From contig JBBFKT010000001.1 in NCBI GenBank assembly GCA_037482015.1, forward strand, positions 525,854 to 589,853: 64,000 bases of DNA, read 5' to 3'. Shown in pieces: positions 47,579 to 55,836 of this stretch. Below the pieces are notes generated by a model. The model worked only from the letters and a program-made list of their open reading frames with translations. It searched no databases and was not told the origin of the DNA. The number at the start of each line of letters is the position of its first letter. Position 1 is the first letter of the stretch. Origin of the DNA: Thermodesulforhabdaceae bacterium. GTDB lineage: Bacteria > Desulfobacterota > Syntrophobacteria > Syntrophobacterales > Thermodesulforhabdaceae. Made by a program: the position numbers and the translations under genes.

Positions 47579-47977
47579 TATTATCCTGCCTCCTTTTTAT
47601 CCTGTTTTTTTGTCTTAAGATATTCTGGGCAACGCCCCATTGCCCTTTTTGCCTGTTTGGCTAGCTTAGAAATTAATCATGGATTTTTAAAATGCTAGTG
47701 GTTGCGAGTTAAAAAGGCAAAATTTTTGCAAGGTTATACCGCAAATTTTTAATTCGTAAGGACACTCGATTTTATTATGAACAAACCGCTATGTGTGCCA
47801 ACTTCAGGTTTTCATCTTCAATTGTGAGCCTATTCTGGGGAGATCTTTATAATACCCCGCAGCCACAAAAACTGGGCTATCTTTGAGTAGTATTGATTCT
47901 AGCTATTTTTTTTGATATCCGAAAATTAATATCATTTAGCTTTTTGCCATTAACCTAATAACATGGGGGAGATGGGT
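47579..47977. promoter_or_regulatory. Divergent intergenic region between dnaK and the cytochrome gene
   Basis: About 400 bp without a gene. The only clear structure is an inverted repeat GGGCAA-CGCCCCA-TTGCCC (47627-47645), about 50 nt upstream of dnaK. No CIRCE element and no convincing heat-shock promoter on the dnaK strand were seen. The half next to the cytochrome is A+T-rich and unstructured by eye. Confidence 0.4.
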
Positions 47978-50575
47978 ATGGCTAAAAACTTCAAGTATGC
48001 TTTTGCGCTGAAATTTTTTTTAGCTTTTTTTGTTATGACTACAGGTCTCTACGCAAGGGATTGGGTTCATTCCCCTTTCTTCCTTCGGACAGAAGATGGA
48101 CAAATAATAAATCCTCTAACAGGTGAAAATGCCAATCTGCCTTACAGTTCTCGCCAGACCTGTGGAGCTTGTCACAATTACGATGAAATAGTGAAAGGAT
48201 ATCATTTTCAGCAGGGATGGGATCGCATTAAAGACGATTTTAATCCCAAAAAACCGTGGGTTCTCTCCGACGGAATGATGGGTAAATTCTGACCTCCTTC
48301 TTTCCGCCAGTTGGCGAAAAAACATAATAAGACTCCGGATGAAATTGATCTGACAGTATTTGAATGGGTGAGCGTTGGTCCGACGGATCCCAAGCAAATA
48401 GGGCAGCCGGGTTGTGGTGGCTGTCACCCTGGTGGGGGAGGATTGGAATTTGACAGAGATGGAAAACGTTATGATAAGAGACTTAAAGAAGAGCCAAACC
48501 TGGTCAATACTCTTGATGGGGACTACTATAAAAGCAAGTGGGATAAGTCTGGTGTTGTGGAAGCGGACTGTCTCTTGTGCCATCTTCCAGGGTATAATTT
48601 TGTAGAGCGTAACAAACAACTTAAGATGTGGAATTATAAGTGGTCTTCAACTGCGTCGTCCGGCATTGGGCAAGTAAAGGGATTTGTAAGGGAGGGACAA
48701 TCTCCAACGGTTACCTATAATAAACGTCTTTTTAACGAAGATGGACAAATCGTTTTGCCCATTTCATATCCACCTCCTTCAGAGAATTGTAATTTTTGTC
48801 ATGGTATTTCTGATGCCAAGAAAAGAGGTTTTTCATGGAATGACCGAAAAAATCACGACGTCCACAATGCTAGAGGGCTTCATTGTGCTGACTGTCATCC
48901 GGCAATAGATGATCCCCAAAAAGGGGTTAAGAAGATCAATCATCAGTTTGCAAAAGGTAATGAGAATGTATCCACTGTTAGAGATGATTTTGATAATACG
49001 ATAATGACCTGCAGGGAGTGCCACCAGAAGGGATATATAGGTGCTCCACGTCCATCTCATCTTTCCATACGACCTAATCATCTGGAAAAGCTTTCCTGTG
49101 AGTTTTGTCATATTCCGGTTCTTCATATTGCGGCTGGAGAAGGATTTGATGTTACTACAGGCAATATGGTTAATTACCCCAAAATAAACTTAAAAGATCC
49201 TGCAAATTCACCCAAATCTATTGGTGAATACTTCGACTGGCATCCTCGTTACGGAAGGATAAAAAGCGGTTTGCTGGCGCCAGTGAATCCTCTACTGGGA
49301 ATTGTCTATACGAATCTTGACAGTGACGGAATCTATTATCCTCTCTTCGCCCGAGAAATTAAGAAAGCCTATGAAAAAATTAAAGACACTTTGAAACCAT
49401 CTAATCCACAACGGCCAGAATTACACACACCTGAACAAATCAAACTCATGTTGACCTCTCTTACTGAGACACTGAAAGGGAATGCTCGCTTCCATCAGAT
49501 TAGGCCCAACTACCATAAGGGTGGGAAAATTTATTATTTGAATGATCAAGGTGATGTTGTGGTTGAAGAAGATCATACCTGGGCAGCACATGCTGAAGGG
49601 TTTAATATTAACCACAATGTTGCGCCTGCTGGGATGGCTTTGGGTGCTAGAGGCTGTGCTGATTGCCATTCGAGCGAATCTCACGTTTTCAAGGGACAAG
49701 TTGTGACAGATCTTTTTGGACCGGATGGTAAGCCTGTGACAATAAATTCGGGAAGACTTATCGGATGTTCTCCCTGGGTTTTTGCTTTGAACCAATTTCA
49801 TCAACTGTATCTTACTCCTTATGTAAGTATCTTTATATTGCTCATTGTCTTTGCGTTAGTGCTTCATTACACGGGGCAGGGTCCAAAGGTTGCCGATTTC
49901 TATGATGCTCCTGCTACAATTGAGTGGTTTTCTCTTGCTGAAAGATGGACTCATCTGTTTAGGCTTGTGTCTTTCTTAATTTTAGCTTTTACTGGATACA
50001 TCTTCTTCTATAACAACGTCACCCTTCTCAGAATGTCTTTCGGAACTCCCAAAACTGCTGTAGTTGTGCACTGGGTAGCAGGGATTGTGTTTCTGATTGC
50101 TTCTGGCGTGTCTTTGAAGCTCTGGGCTTCTTATGCTCGCTTTGCTCCGTATGATAAGGAATGGCTTGAGAAAAAAGGCGGATATATTGGTGGCAAAGAG
50201 GTGGAAGTTCCTGCTGGCAGGATGAACGCCGGGCAAAAAATATTCTTCTGGTTTACGACGGTTCTCAGTGTGATTATGGGTATCACGGGTGTTCCGCTCA
50301 TATTCAAGACAAGTCTTCCATTGAGCCTGAGTTGTCTCTTATCAACGATACACGGTTTCTTTGCAGTTGTTTTCTTTGCTGGTGTTATTGCTCATGCCTA
50401 TCTTGGCACTATCGCCAATCCAGGGACCTGGCGAATACTGGTGGACGGAAAGGTTAGCAAAACCTGGATTAAAAAGCATCATTCCGTTTGGTATAAGGAG
50501 CATGTTGAAAAAGATGAATCTACGCCAAATAAAGATACCAAGGAATCCAGTAACGATAATTCAATATCTTCTTGA
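47978..50575 (+). CDS. Selenocysteine-containing multiheme cytochrome c/b fusion (CbcL-like)
   Basis: An in-frame TGA at 48290-48292 splits this frame in standard translation. Read as selenocysteine it gives 865 residues: signal peptide (1-26), eight CxxCH haem c sites starting at C62, C146, C198, C271, C303, C345, C374 and C560, Sec105 in DGMMGKF-U-PPSFRQLAK, then from about 613 a multi-helix cytochrome b domain of the FdnI/HydC type with conserved histidines. This architecture matches CbcL, the inner-membrane quinol-linked cytochrome of metal-reducing Geobacter. Haem 1 and the export signal lie before the TGA and everything else after, so neither part makes sense alone. A GU-tipped stem-loop stands where SelB expects it. 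Start ATG 47978 follows GGGGGAG by 6 nt. It is probably a periplasm-facing membrane electron-transfer protein; partner and acceptor are unknown. Confidence 0.85.
48290..48322 (+). promoter_or_regulatory. Candidate bacterial SECIS element
   Basis: Directly after the TGA, the RNA can fold CGCC-AGUU-GGCG (48305-48316). The stem extends by three U-A pairs below a C-A mismatch (48301-48303 with 48318-48320). The loop exposes a GU 18 nt after the UGA, within the 16-37 nt window known for SelB-dependent SECIS loops. It is seen by eye and not thermodynamically tested. Confidence 0.65.
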
Positions 50576-50600
50576 CAATTAGTTCGGTTTTGGCTAAACA
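50572..50600 (+). promoter_or_regulatory. Promoter of tRNA-Phe overlapping the cytochrome stop codon
   Basis: TTGACA (50572-50577), a 17-nt spacer and TAAACA (50595-50600) precede the tRNA by 12 nt. The -35 box contains the TGA stop of the cytochrome gene, so the two units are packed end to end. Confidence 0.6.
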
Positions 50601-50612
50601 GAAATCCGCCGT

Positions 50613-50688
50613 GGCGAGGTAGCTCAGACGGTAGAGCAGTGGACTGAAAATCCTCGTGTCCCCAGTTCGATTCTGGGCCTCGCCACCA
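50613..50688 (+). tRNA. tRNA-Phe (GAA)
   Basis: Acceptor GGCGAGG/CCTCGCC, D-stem GCTC/GAGC, anticodon arm GTGGA-CTGAAAA-TCCTC (anticodon GAA, with one T-T mismatch in the stem), T-arm CCCAG-TTCGATT-CTGGG and an encoded CCA. It is a full-length, apparently functional gene. Confidence 0.95.
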
Positions 50689-50758
50689 CAATTTCATGTT
50701 CAGGTTCGGTCTGATTATCCATTACAGATTGGGATAGCTCACAAGGCAATTCCCCATG

Positions 50759-50794
50759 AAGCGAAGCCCGCAACAAGCGGGTTTTGCTTTTTAT
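50759..50794 (+). terminator. Terminator after tRNA-Phe
   Basis: AAGCGAAGCCCGC (50759-50771), loop AACAA, and GCGGGTTTTGCTT (50777-50789) pair over 13 bp with two G-T pairs, followed by T-rich sequence. It separates the tRNA from the hypothetical gene at 50811. Confidence 0.8.
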
Positions 50795-50810
50795 TAGGTA
50801 GGAAAGTGTC

Positions 50811-51419
50811 ATGAAGATTAAAGAAGTTGTGCATCATTCTGAAGACGAACTGATCTCTAGGCTCAGGGAAGTTAGATTACTAAAAAAACCGGATGTTCTT
50901 ATCTACAAAAATTGCACAATATCGCTTGAACGAATTTCCACCGATTGGCTTTATCCTACCCAGCGTTACGTGCTTATACAGGAATTAGAGAAAGTTCGTA
51001 ACCTTCAATGGGCTTTGAAAGAACTTGGTTATGATATGTTCAACCTTAATGGTTTTCTGGAATTGTGGATGGAGGGAAAAGACCAGCCTGTAACTCTACT
51101 TCCTCCCGTGGTGGAAGAATCGATAGAAGCTAATGGATCCGTTGTGGTTCTCATAAATGACGGTATGCATAGACTTTATCTTGCTCGCTCTCAGTGGGTG
51201 ATTCCACAGGTCGTTTATGTTAGGGGAATTCCTAAGGAGTATCCATACTATGCCTATCCAAACCCCCGCCAGTGGGAAGGTATTGATGTTATTGATGAAC
51301 TTCCTCCAGGTTATATAAAGAAATGGCACAGGATTGCGAATTATCACAGTCTTTATAGAAATTTCAATTCAGCCTTTTCATCGGTAGGTGCACCTAGAGG
51401 AAGGTTCACCAAGGAGTGA
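50811..51419 (+). CDS. Hypothetical protein with a ParB/sulfiredoxin-like motif
   Basis: A 202-residue soluble protein I do not recognise with certainty. The stretch VVVLINDGMHRLYLARSQWV (110-129) resembles the DG-HR core of ParB/Srx-fold nucleotide-binding domains, preceded by a helical region with no membrane segment. An AGGAAAG lies before the ATG. The gene ends in a stop formed at the junction with a mobile repeat: the original frame would have ended ACC-AAG-GAG-TAG, and the insertion supplies TGA instead, leaving the protein unchanged. Neighbours (tRNA-Phe, ddl) give no hint of function. Confidence 0.6.
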   Translation: MKIKEVVHHSEDELISRLREVRLLKKPDVLIYKNCTISLERISTDWLYPTQRYVLIQELEKVRNLQWALKELGYDMFNLNGFLELWMEGKDQPVTLLPPVVEESIEANGSVVVLINDGMHRLYLARSQWVIPQVVYVRGIPKEYPYYAYPNPRQWEGIDVIDELPPGYIKKWHRIANYHSLYRNFNSAFSSVGAPRGRFTKE

Positions 51420-51605
51420 GAGTGTTCTAAAAAACTCCGTAATAGAATTGTAGGGGCGACGCATGTGTCGCCCCTACAGTTATTGGTGAATCATATATTG
51501 AGGTCGTTTTTAGCTACCTGAGTCTGGAAGGGTCTTCCAAGCTGAGCTTCGTCCCTGCCTTTTCTATGTTTCGCCACCTCATGAGGGAAGTTTTAAAACA
51601 CCCTC
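51418..51605. repeat. MITE-like element, copy D, with target-site duplication
   Basis: The ends are inverted: left GAGAGTGTTCTAAAAAAC, right (reverse complement) GAGGGTGTTTTAAAAC. Inside lies a 28-bp palindrome opening GTAGGGGCGACGCA (51450-51477). The 11-mer CACCAAGGAGT flanks it on both sides (51407-51417 and 51606-51616). This is the signature of a transposed non-autonomous element of about 188 bp with no coding capacity. Confidence 0.8.
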
Positions 51606-51621
51606 CACCAAGGAGTAGATT

Positions 51622-52563
51622 TTACTTCTTTTTTTCCATAGCAAGTTGGATCAGTTTTTCTATAAGTTCAGAGAAAGAAATTCCTGCGGCTTGAGCTGCT
51701 TGAGGGAAGAGACTTGTTGCCGTCATTCCAGGTATGGTGTTGGTTTCAAGGATGTAAAATTCCCCTTCGTGTAGAATCATGTCGGTTCGGCTGTAGTCCT
51801 CACAGTAAAGGGCTCTGTGTGCTCTGAGCGCATACTCCTGACATTTCAAGGTAAGTTTTTCGGGAAGTGGAGCAGGGCATATTTCTTCTGTGGCGCCGGG
51901 TTGATACTTAGCATTGTAATCGAAAAATTCAAAACCGGATGTAGGACGAATTTCTACAGGAGGGAGTGCCTCAGGAGGAGAATTTCCAAGGACTCCAACG
52001 GTAATCTCTCTTCCCTGGAGATATTTTTCAATCAAGCATCGTTTGTCATAGTTCCAAGCTTTCTCAAGGGCTTCTTTTAGCTCTTTGAAATCTCTTACTA
52101 TGGTTACCCCTATGCTTGAACCTTCCTGTTCTGGTTTTACCACCAGAGGAAGACCTATCCTTTCGAGTATTTTTAATTCATCGGGCATAGAATCTTTATT
52201 ACAAATCATATAGGGAGCAACAGGAAGTCCTGCCTGAATATATAGGTGTTTGCTAACAATTTTATTCATGGCGACAGCGCTTCCCAGCACTCGACTTCCC
52301 TGATAAGGGATGCCAAGCATTTCAAGGAAGCCCTGCATTGTTCCGTCTTCGCCGCCGCGACCATGGAGCATTATAATGGCTACATCGATATTTTTTGAGT
52401 CTTGAGCGAGTTTCAGAAGGTCGGTAGCTGGATCATACATGAAGGCTTCGTATTTTTCGGGGTTGAGCGCTTTTCGAACTTGATTTCCACTTGAAATGGA
52501 AACTTCTTTTTCTGCCGATGTGCCTCCAGCCAAAATGGCTACTCGAATTTTCCCTTCAGGCAT
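51622..52563 (-). CDS. ddl: D-alanine--D-alanine ligase
   Basis: Makes the D-Ala-D-Ala dipeptide for peptidoglycan in the cytoplasm. The 313-residue ATP-grasp enzyme opens IRVAILAGGTSAEKEVSISS and shows IMLHGRGGEDGTMQGFLEML, LPLVVKPEQEGSSIGV, REITVGVLGN and the substrate-binding end ILETNTIPGMTATSLFP. GGGAGG lies close before the ATG. The gene is 10 bp after the HD-domain gene on the same strand. It is isolated from the mur cluster here. Its stop now lies 16 bp from a mobile repeat that has separated it from the convergent hypothetical gene. Confidence 0.95.
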   Translation of the reverse strand: MPEGKIRVAILAGGTSAEKEVSISSGNQVRKALNPEKYEAFMYDPATDLLKLAQDSKNIDVAIIMLHGRGGEDGTMQGFLEMLGIPYQGSRVLGSAVAMNKIVSKHLYIQAGLPVAPYMICNKDSMPDELKILERIGLPLVVKPEQEGSSIGVTIVRDFKELKEALEKAWNYDKRCLIEKYLQGREITVGVLGNSPPEALPPVEIRPTSGFEFFDYNAKYQPGATEEICPAPLPEKLTLKCQEYALRAHRALYCEDYSRTDMILHEGEFYILETNTIPGMTATSLFPQAAQAAGISFSELIEKLIQLAMEKKK

Positions 52564-52573
52564 TTTTCCCTCC

Positions 52574-53146
52574 CTAAATTGTCAAAGTAGAAATATCTCT
52601 TGTAAGAATTTGACTTAGTTTTTCTTCCAGTTCTTTGTAGAGTTTCCATCGTTCTTCTAGGGATTTTTTATGTTCTGGCGTTTTACCGTAGCGATTTATA
52701 AGGTCTTCAAATCTTTTATCAAGCGACACCACCGATGTGTGAAGAACTCTTTTGTCAGCATAATTTACAAGAATCGATTCATTTGGACAGGCCAGTATGT
52801 CAGCCCTGGATATGTTAACGTGTTGCTCCACAATAGGAGCAATTTCTTTATAACCGTAGAGTCTAACCATCTCAGCTCCAACTATGGCGTGATGGCAGTT
52901 TTCTTCCAGACACCTGGCTTTTGCGATGTCGTGTAAAAGTGCTCCGGCTTCAACCTTTTCGACAGAAACAGGATAGGATTTCATCAGGCAAAGTTTTGCT
53001 AACACTAGGGCCACATCACAAACTCTGAAGCTATGTTGCATGATATGTTCCGGCATCTGAAGCTTCATCATGAGAGCGATGCATTCTTCCCGGCTGGGGA
53101 CGGTAGAATCATTTGTTGACATTGCCAGAATATTTTTTTGATTCAT
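52574..53146 (-). CDS. HD-domain phosphohydrolase
   Basis: A 190-residue HD-superfamily protein. Metal-binding residues are visible in MQHSFRVCDVALVL (His), ALLHDIAKARC (HD pair), NCHHAIVGAEMVRL and IVEQHVNI. Such small HD proteins hydrolyse phosphate esters of nucleotides or signalling molecules; the substrate cannot be assigned. I chose ATG 53146 (MNQKNILAMST) because AGAGAGG precedes it by 7 nt; a TTG at 53179 would extend it by 11 residues. It is first gene of a pair with ddl. Confidence 0.8.
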   Translation of the reverse strand: MNQKNILAMSTNDSTVPSREECIALMMKLQMPEHIMQHSFRVCDVALVLAKLCLMKSYPVSVEKVEAGALLHDIAKARCLEENCHHAIVGAEMVRLYGYKEIAPIVEQHVNISRADILACPNESILVNYADKRVLHTSVVSLDKRFEDLINRYGKTPEHKKSLEERWKLYKELEEKLSQILTRDISTLTI

Positions 53147-53244
53147 TGGTTGGCCTCTCTTAGAAAGAGATACTCTCAAAGATTAAAGTCGCTTATCTTT
53201 AACATAACTTTTTGGGAGAACTCCAGTTTTTTGGTTGATCGTTA

Positions 53245-53422
53245 TCATCCGAAAAAAGTTTAACGCAGGCTCATCCCTTATTTGGGATATTTTAATATCC
53301 TACATTTTGAGAACGTTGGAACGGGATCAAGCAGTGCATCATGAGTAGGGGCATAGCATATCATGCCCTTACGATACGGCAACCGCGATGGTTATCACCG
53401 CGATCTTTTTCGAACATCCTTC
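53245..53422. repeat. MITE-like element, copy E (inverted), upstream of serC
   Basis: This occupies most of the 376-bp gap 53147-53522. Read on the minus strand it begins GAAGGATGTTCGAAAAAGAT, continues with GATAACC...GGTTGCCGTAT and the near-palindrome GTAAGGGCAT...ATGCCCCTAC (53372-53345), then ATGATGCACT and CCAAATAAGGGAT, as in copy C. The far end near 53245 is ill-defined (CGAAAAAAG). The sharp end lies 9 nt before the -35 box of the serC promoter. Confidence 0.6.
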
Positions 53423-53430
53423 ATAAAAAA

Positions 53431-53460
53431 TTGACAAAGTTAGAATCATATCGTTAAAGT
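53431..53460 (+). promoter_or_regulatory. Putative serC promoter
   Basis: TTGACA (53431-53436) and TAAAGT (53455-53460) are 18 nt apart, about 62 nt before the serC start. The repeat element ends just upstream. Confidence 0.4.
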
Positions 53461-53522
53461 GACCTGTCACTGAAGGGGTAAATGTTAGAGAAAAATTTAT
53501 AGTTTTTGGAGGGTCTTAGGAG

Positions 53523-54605
53523 ATGGAAAAGCGAGTTTATAACTTTAACCCAGGTCCTGCTGCTCTTCCTATTCCTGTGTTGGAGCGGATTCAAAAGGAG
53601 ATGCTTAATTTTCGTGGAACAGGCATGTCTATTTTAGAAATGAGTCATCGCTCAAAGGAATTTGATGCGGTACTTAACGATGCTATTGCCAGGATAAAGC
53701 GACTTCTTAAGCTGGATGATAGATTTTATGTGCTTTTTCTTCAGGGAGGAGCAAGTCTTCAGTTTTGTATGGTGCCAATGAATCTTGAAGTTCCCGGAAA
53801 GCCTCTGGATTATATCGATACCGGAACGTGGGCATCGAAAGCGATAAAAGAAGCAGAAATTCAGAAAAAGCCGGTGAGAGTTATTGCGAGTTCTAAAGAT
53901 AAAGAATATACCTACATCCCGAAAGACTTTACCGTAAACCTTGATGCGTCCTATCTGCATATCACTTCAAATAATACTATTCGAGGCACTCAGTGGAAAT
54001 CCTTTCCTGATTCCAAGGGAGTTCCCCTTGTGGCAGATATGTCTTCGGACATTTTTAGCCGTCCCTTTGATCCAGGTCCTTTTGGACTAATTTATGCAGG
54101 TGCTCAGAAAAACGCTGGACCTGCTGGTGTTACACTGGTGATTATACGGAAGGACATGCTTGAACGTGTTCCGCAAGATCTTCCTACCATGTTGAAATAC
54201 ACAACCTTTGCTGAGAAAAACTCTCTTTATAATACACCTCCCTGTTTTTCAATTTACGCTGTTGGGCTTGTGATGGAGTGGCTTGAGGAAGAGGTTGGTG
54301 GTTTAGAGAAAATGGCTTCCATAAACGAACTCAAAGCCAAAATGTTGTATGAATGTATTGACGAGTATGAAATTTATCGAGGCACGGCTGTGCCTGAAGA
54401 TCGATCTTTTATGAATGTTACCTTCAGATTAGCTACTGAAGAACTGGAAAAGGAATTTTTAGCTAAGGCAACGGAAAAAGGTCTTGTGGGCTTAAAGGGG
54501 CACAGATCTGTAGGGGGGTGTCGTGCTTCGCTTTATAACGCTGTATCCGTGGAAGCCGTGGAAGCACTTGTTGATTTTATGAGATCTTTTGCTAAAAGCC
54601 ATTAG
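53523..54605 (+). CDS. serC: Phosphoserine aminotransferase
   Basis: A PLP enzyme converting 3-phosphohydroxypyruvate and glutamate to phosphoserine (also used in pyridoxal phosphate synthesis). The 360 residues start with the hallmark VYNFNPGPAALPIPVLERIQ and contain SILEMSHRSKEF, FLQGGASLQF, the PLP-lysine segment YAGAQKNAGPAG and GHRSVGGCRASLYNAV at the C-terminus. Length matches E. coli SerC (362). It stands alone with its own promoter; serA and serB are not adjacent. TTGGAGGGTC lies a few nt before the ATG. Confidence 0.97.
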   Translation: MEKRVYNFNPGPAALPIPVLERIQKEMLNFRGTGMSILEMSHRSKEFDAVLNDAIARIKRLLKLDDRFYVLFLQGGASLQFCMVPMNLEVPGKPLDYIDTGTWASKAIKEAEIQKKPVRVIASSKDKEYTYIPKDFTVNLDASYLHITSNNTIRGTQWKSFPDSKGVPLVADMSSDIFSRPFDPGPFGLIYAGAQKNAGPAGVTLVIIRKDMLERVPQDLPTMLKYTTFAEKNSLYNTPPCFSIYAVGLVMEWLEEEVGGLEKMASINELKAKMLYECIDEYEIYRGTAVPEDRSFMNVTFRLATEELEKEFLAKATEKGLVGLKGHRSVGGCRASLYNAVSVEAVEALVDFMRSFAKSH

Positions 54606-54618
54606 GTTTTTGTTGTTT

Positions 54619-54640
54619 GGGCGCACGGATCAGTGCGCCC
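54619..54640. terminator. Hairpin between serC and the CBS-ACT gene
   Basis: Perfect arms GGGCGCAC (54619-54626) and GTGCGCCC (54633-54640) lie between convergent genes. The T-rich stretch is better on the minus strand side, so it may serve both. Confidence 0.7.
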
Positions 54641-54650
54641 ATATTAGGTT

Positions 54651-55322
54651 CTATGGAAGGTAAGGGGTAATGTCTTTTACGTATTCTTTTAATACCTTAT
54701 AGCCGCCTTCCATAAGGACCTGGGCGGCTTTTTCAAGATCTTCCCGCCTGAATCTCAAGAGGATCTGCCACACTTTGTCGTATCTAGGTAAAGGATGAAT
54801 TAGGATACTTTTTATACTTATAGCGTTATCTTTAAGAAGAGAAGTAATGTGACTGAGAATACCTATTCGTTCTTCGGATAGTATAGTGATTCTTCCGCTA
54901 TCGTCGCTCATTCCCATCGCTGTAAGAAGGACTGACATTAGATCGGATGTGGTTATCATCCCCACAAGCTTATTACCGCTTGATACGACCGGAAGGCATC
55001 CGATTTTCTCCTGATGCATGATAAAAGCCGCTCGCTCAATGGTGGTGTCTTCAGTTATAGTGATGAGCTTTTTTTTCATAATGCTTTCCACGGTGATTTT
55101 TTGTAAAATGTATGTGAGTTCGTAAACGCTGAGAGTTGTAGCAGGAGATGCCCATGCTTCCCGGAGATCTCTGTCGGTAACAAGTCCTAATAAACGTCTC
55201 TCTTCGTCGGTTACGGGAAGATGAGATATGCGTTGTTCGTTCATAATTTCGCGCGCCTTCATGATAGGCGTATCAGGGGAGATGGTGATGAGATCCGTCA
55301 CCATGTGCCATCCGACATACAT
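54651..55322 (-). CDS. CBS-CBS-ACT domain protein (AcuB-like)
   Basis: A 223-residue cytoplasmic sensor. Two CBS motifs cover about 5-62 (DLITISPDTPIMKAREIMNE, RISHLPVTDEERRLLGLVTD) and 78-135 (KLITITEDTTIERAAFIMHQ), forming a Bateman module that binds adenosyl ligands. An ACT-like domain follows at about 142-212 (RITILSEERIGILSHITSLL). The order resembles AcuB proteins, whose role is poorly known. No enzyme domain is attached. It is monocistronic and convergent with serC. Confidence 0.82.
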   Translation of the reverse strand: MYVGWHMVTDLITISPDTPIMKAREIMNEQRISHLPVTDEERRLLGLVTDRDLREAWASPATTLSVYELTYILQKITVESIMKKKLITITEDTTIERAAFIMHQEKIGCLPVVSSGNKLVGMITTSDLMSVLLTAMGMSDDSGRITILSEERIGILSHITSLLKDNAISIKSILIHPLPRYDKVWQILLRFRREDLEKAAQVLMEGGYKVLKEYVKDITPYLP

Positions 55323-55413
55323 AAAAGGCCTCCTTGTATGAAAAAGTTTGCACTGTCTCTCTGTAACTTGTTCAGTTATTGTATGAAATAAAACCTATGG
55401 GAGCAATAGTCTT

Positions 55414-55821
55414 GTGAGCAAAGACAGACGTTTTTCAAATCAAGATTTGTTTCAGAAATTAAGAGATGAGGTGGCCTTGTGGGAGGGGTCTAAGTATTAC
55501 ATAGCAGATAAGGAGCTTTTCGATATCGAGTGTTTTTTAGACGATCATGATGCAAGCGATATCAAAAATGAATTGGAGCGCCTGTATGGATCACCTCTAA
55601 ATGAGAAATTTTGGGGTTCTTTTCTTGCTTATCACCGGCTTAAGAAAGCGCGAGAAGAGATAAAGTCTGAAGAAAGAGAGCAGGAAGAAAAAAGAAAGCG
55701 CTACCTGGAAGCCATAAAGACTTACCAGGAGGCTTGGAATGAGTGGATAGATGCTTGGGTGAGAGAAGAACGTAAAAGATGCTGGAAAGTTATCCCGGGT
55801 AAAAAGAAAGATCAGGAGTAA
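55414..55821 (+). CDS. Hypothetical charged helical protein
   Basis: A 135-residue soluble protein, very rich in Lys, Glu and Arg, with a predicted long helix at about 80-120. It has no signal, cysteine motif or recognisable domain. The start is GTG, with GGGAGC about 10 nt upstream. It is in its own unit between the divergently oriented CBS-ACT gene and the convergent mreB. Protein-like composition without stop codons supports a real gene, but I cannot assign a family. Confidence 0.5.
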   Translation: MSKDRRFSNQDLFQKLRDEVALWEGSKYYIADKELFDIECFLDDHDASDIKNELERLYGSPLNEKFWGSFLAYHRLKKAREEIKSEEREQEEKRKRYLEAIKTYQEAWNEWIDAWVREERKRCWKVIPGKKKDQE

Positions 55822-55836
55822 ATTCCCGCTTTTTAA

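Noticed and set aside
47612-47641. CTTAAG-N15-CCCCAT as a heat-shock promoter
   Set aside because: It points away from dnaK and the -35 match is poor; probably part of the inverted repeat there.
47963-48292. Short cytochrome fragment as a separate gene or pseudogene
   Set aside because: Same frame as the downstream ORF, no other disruptions, and a SECIS-like hairpin after the TGA make a selenoprotein more likely than a nonsense mutation.
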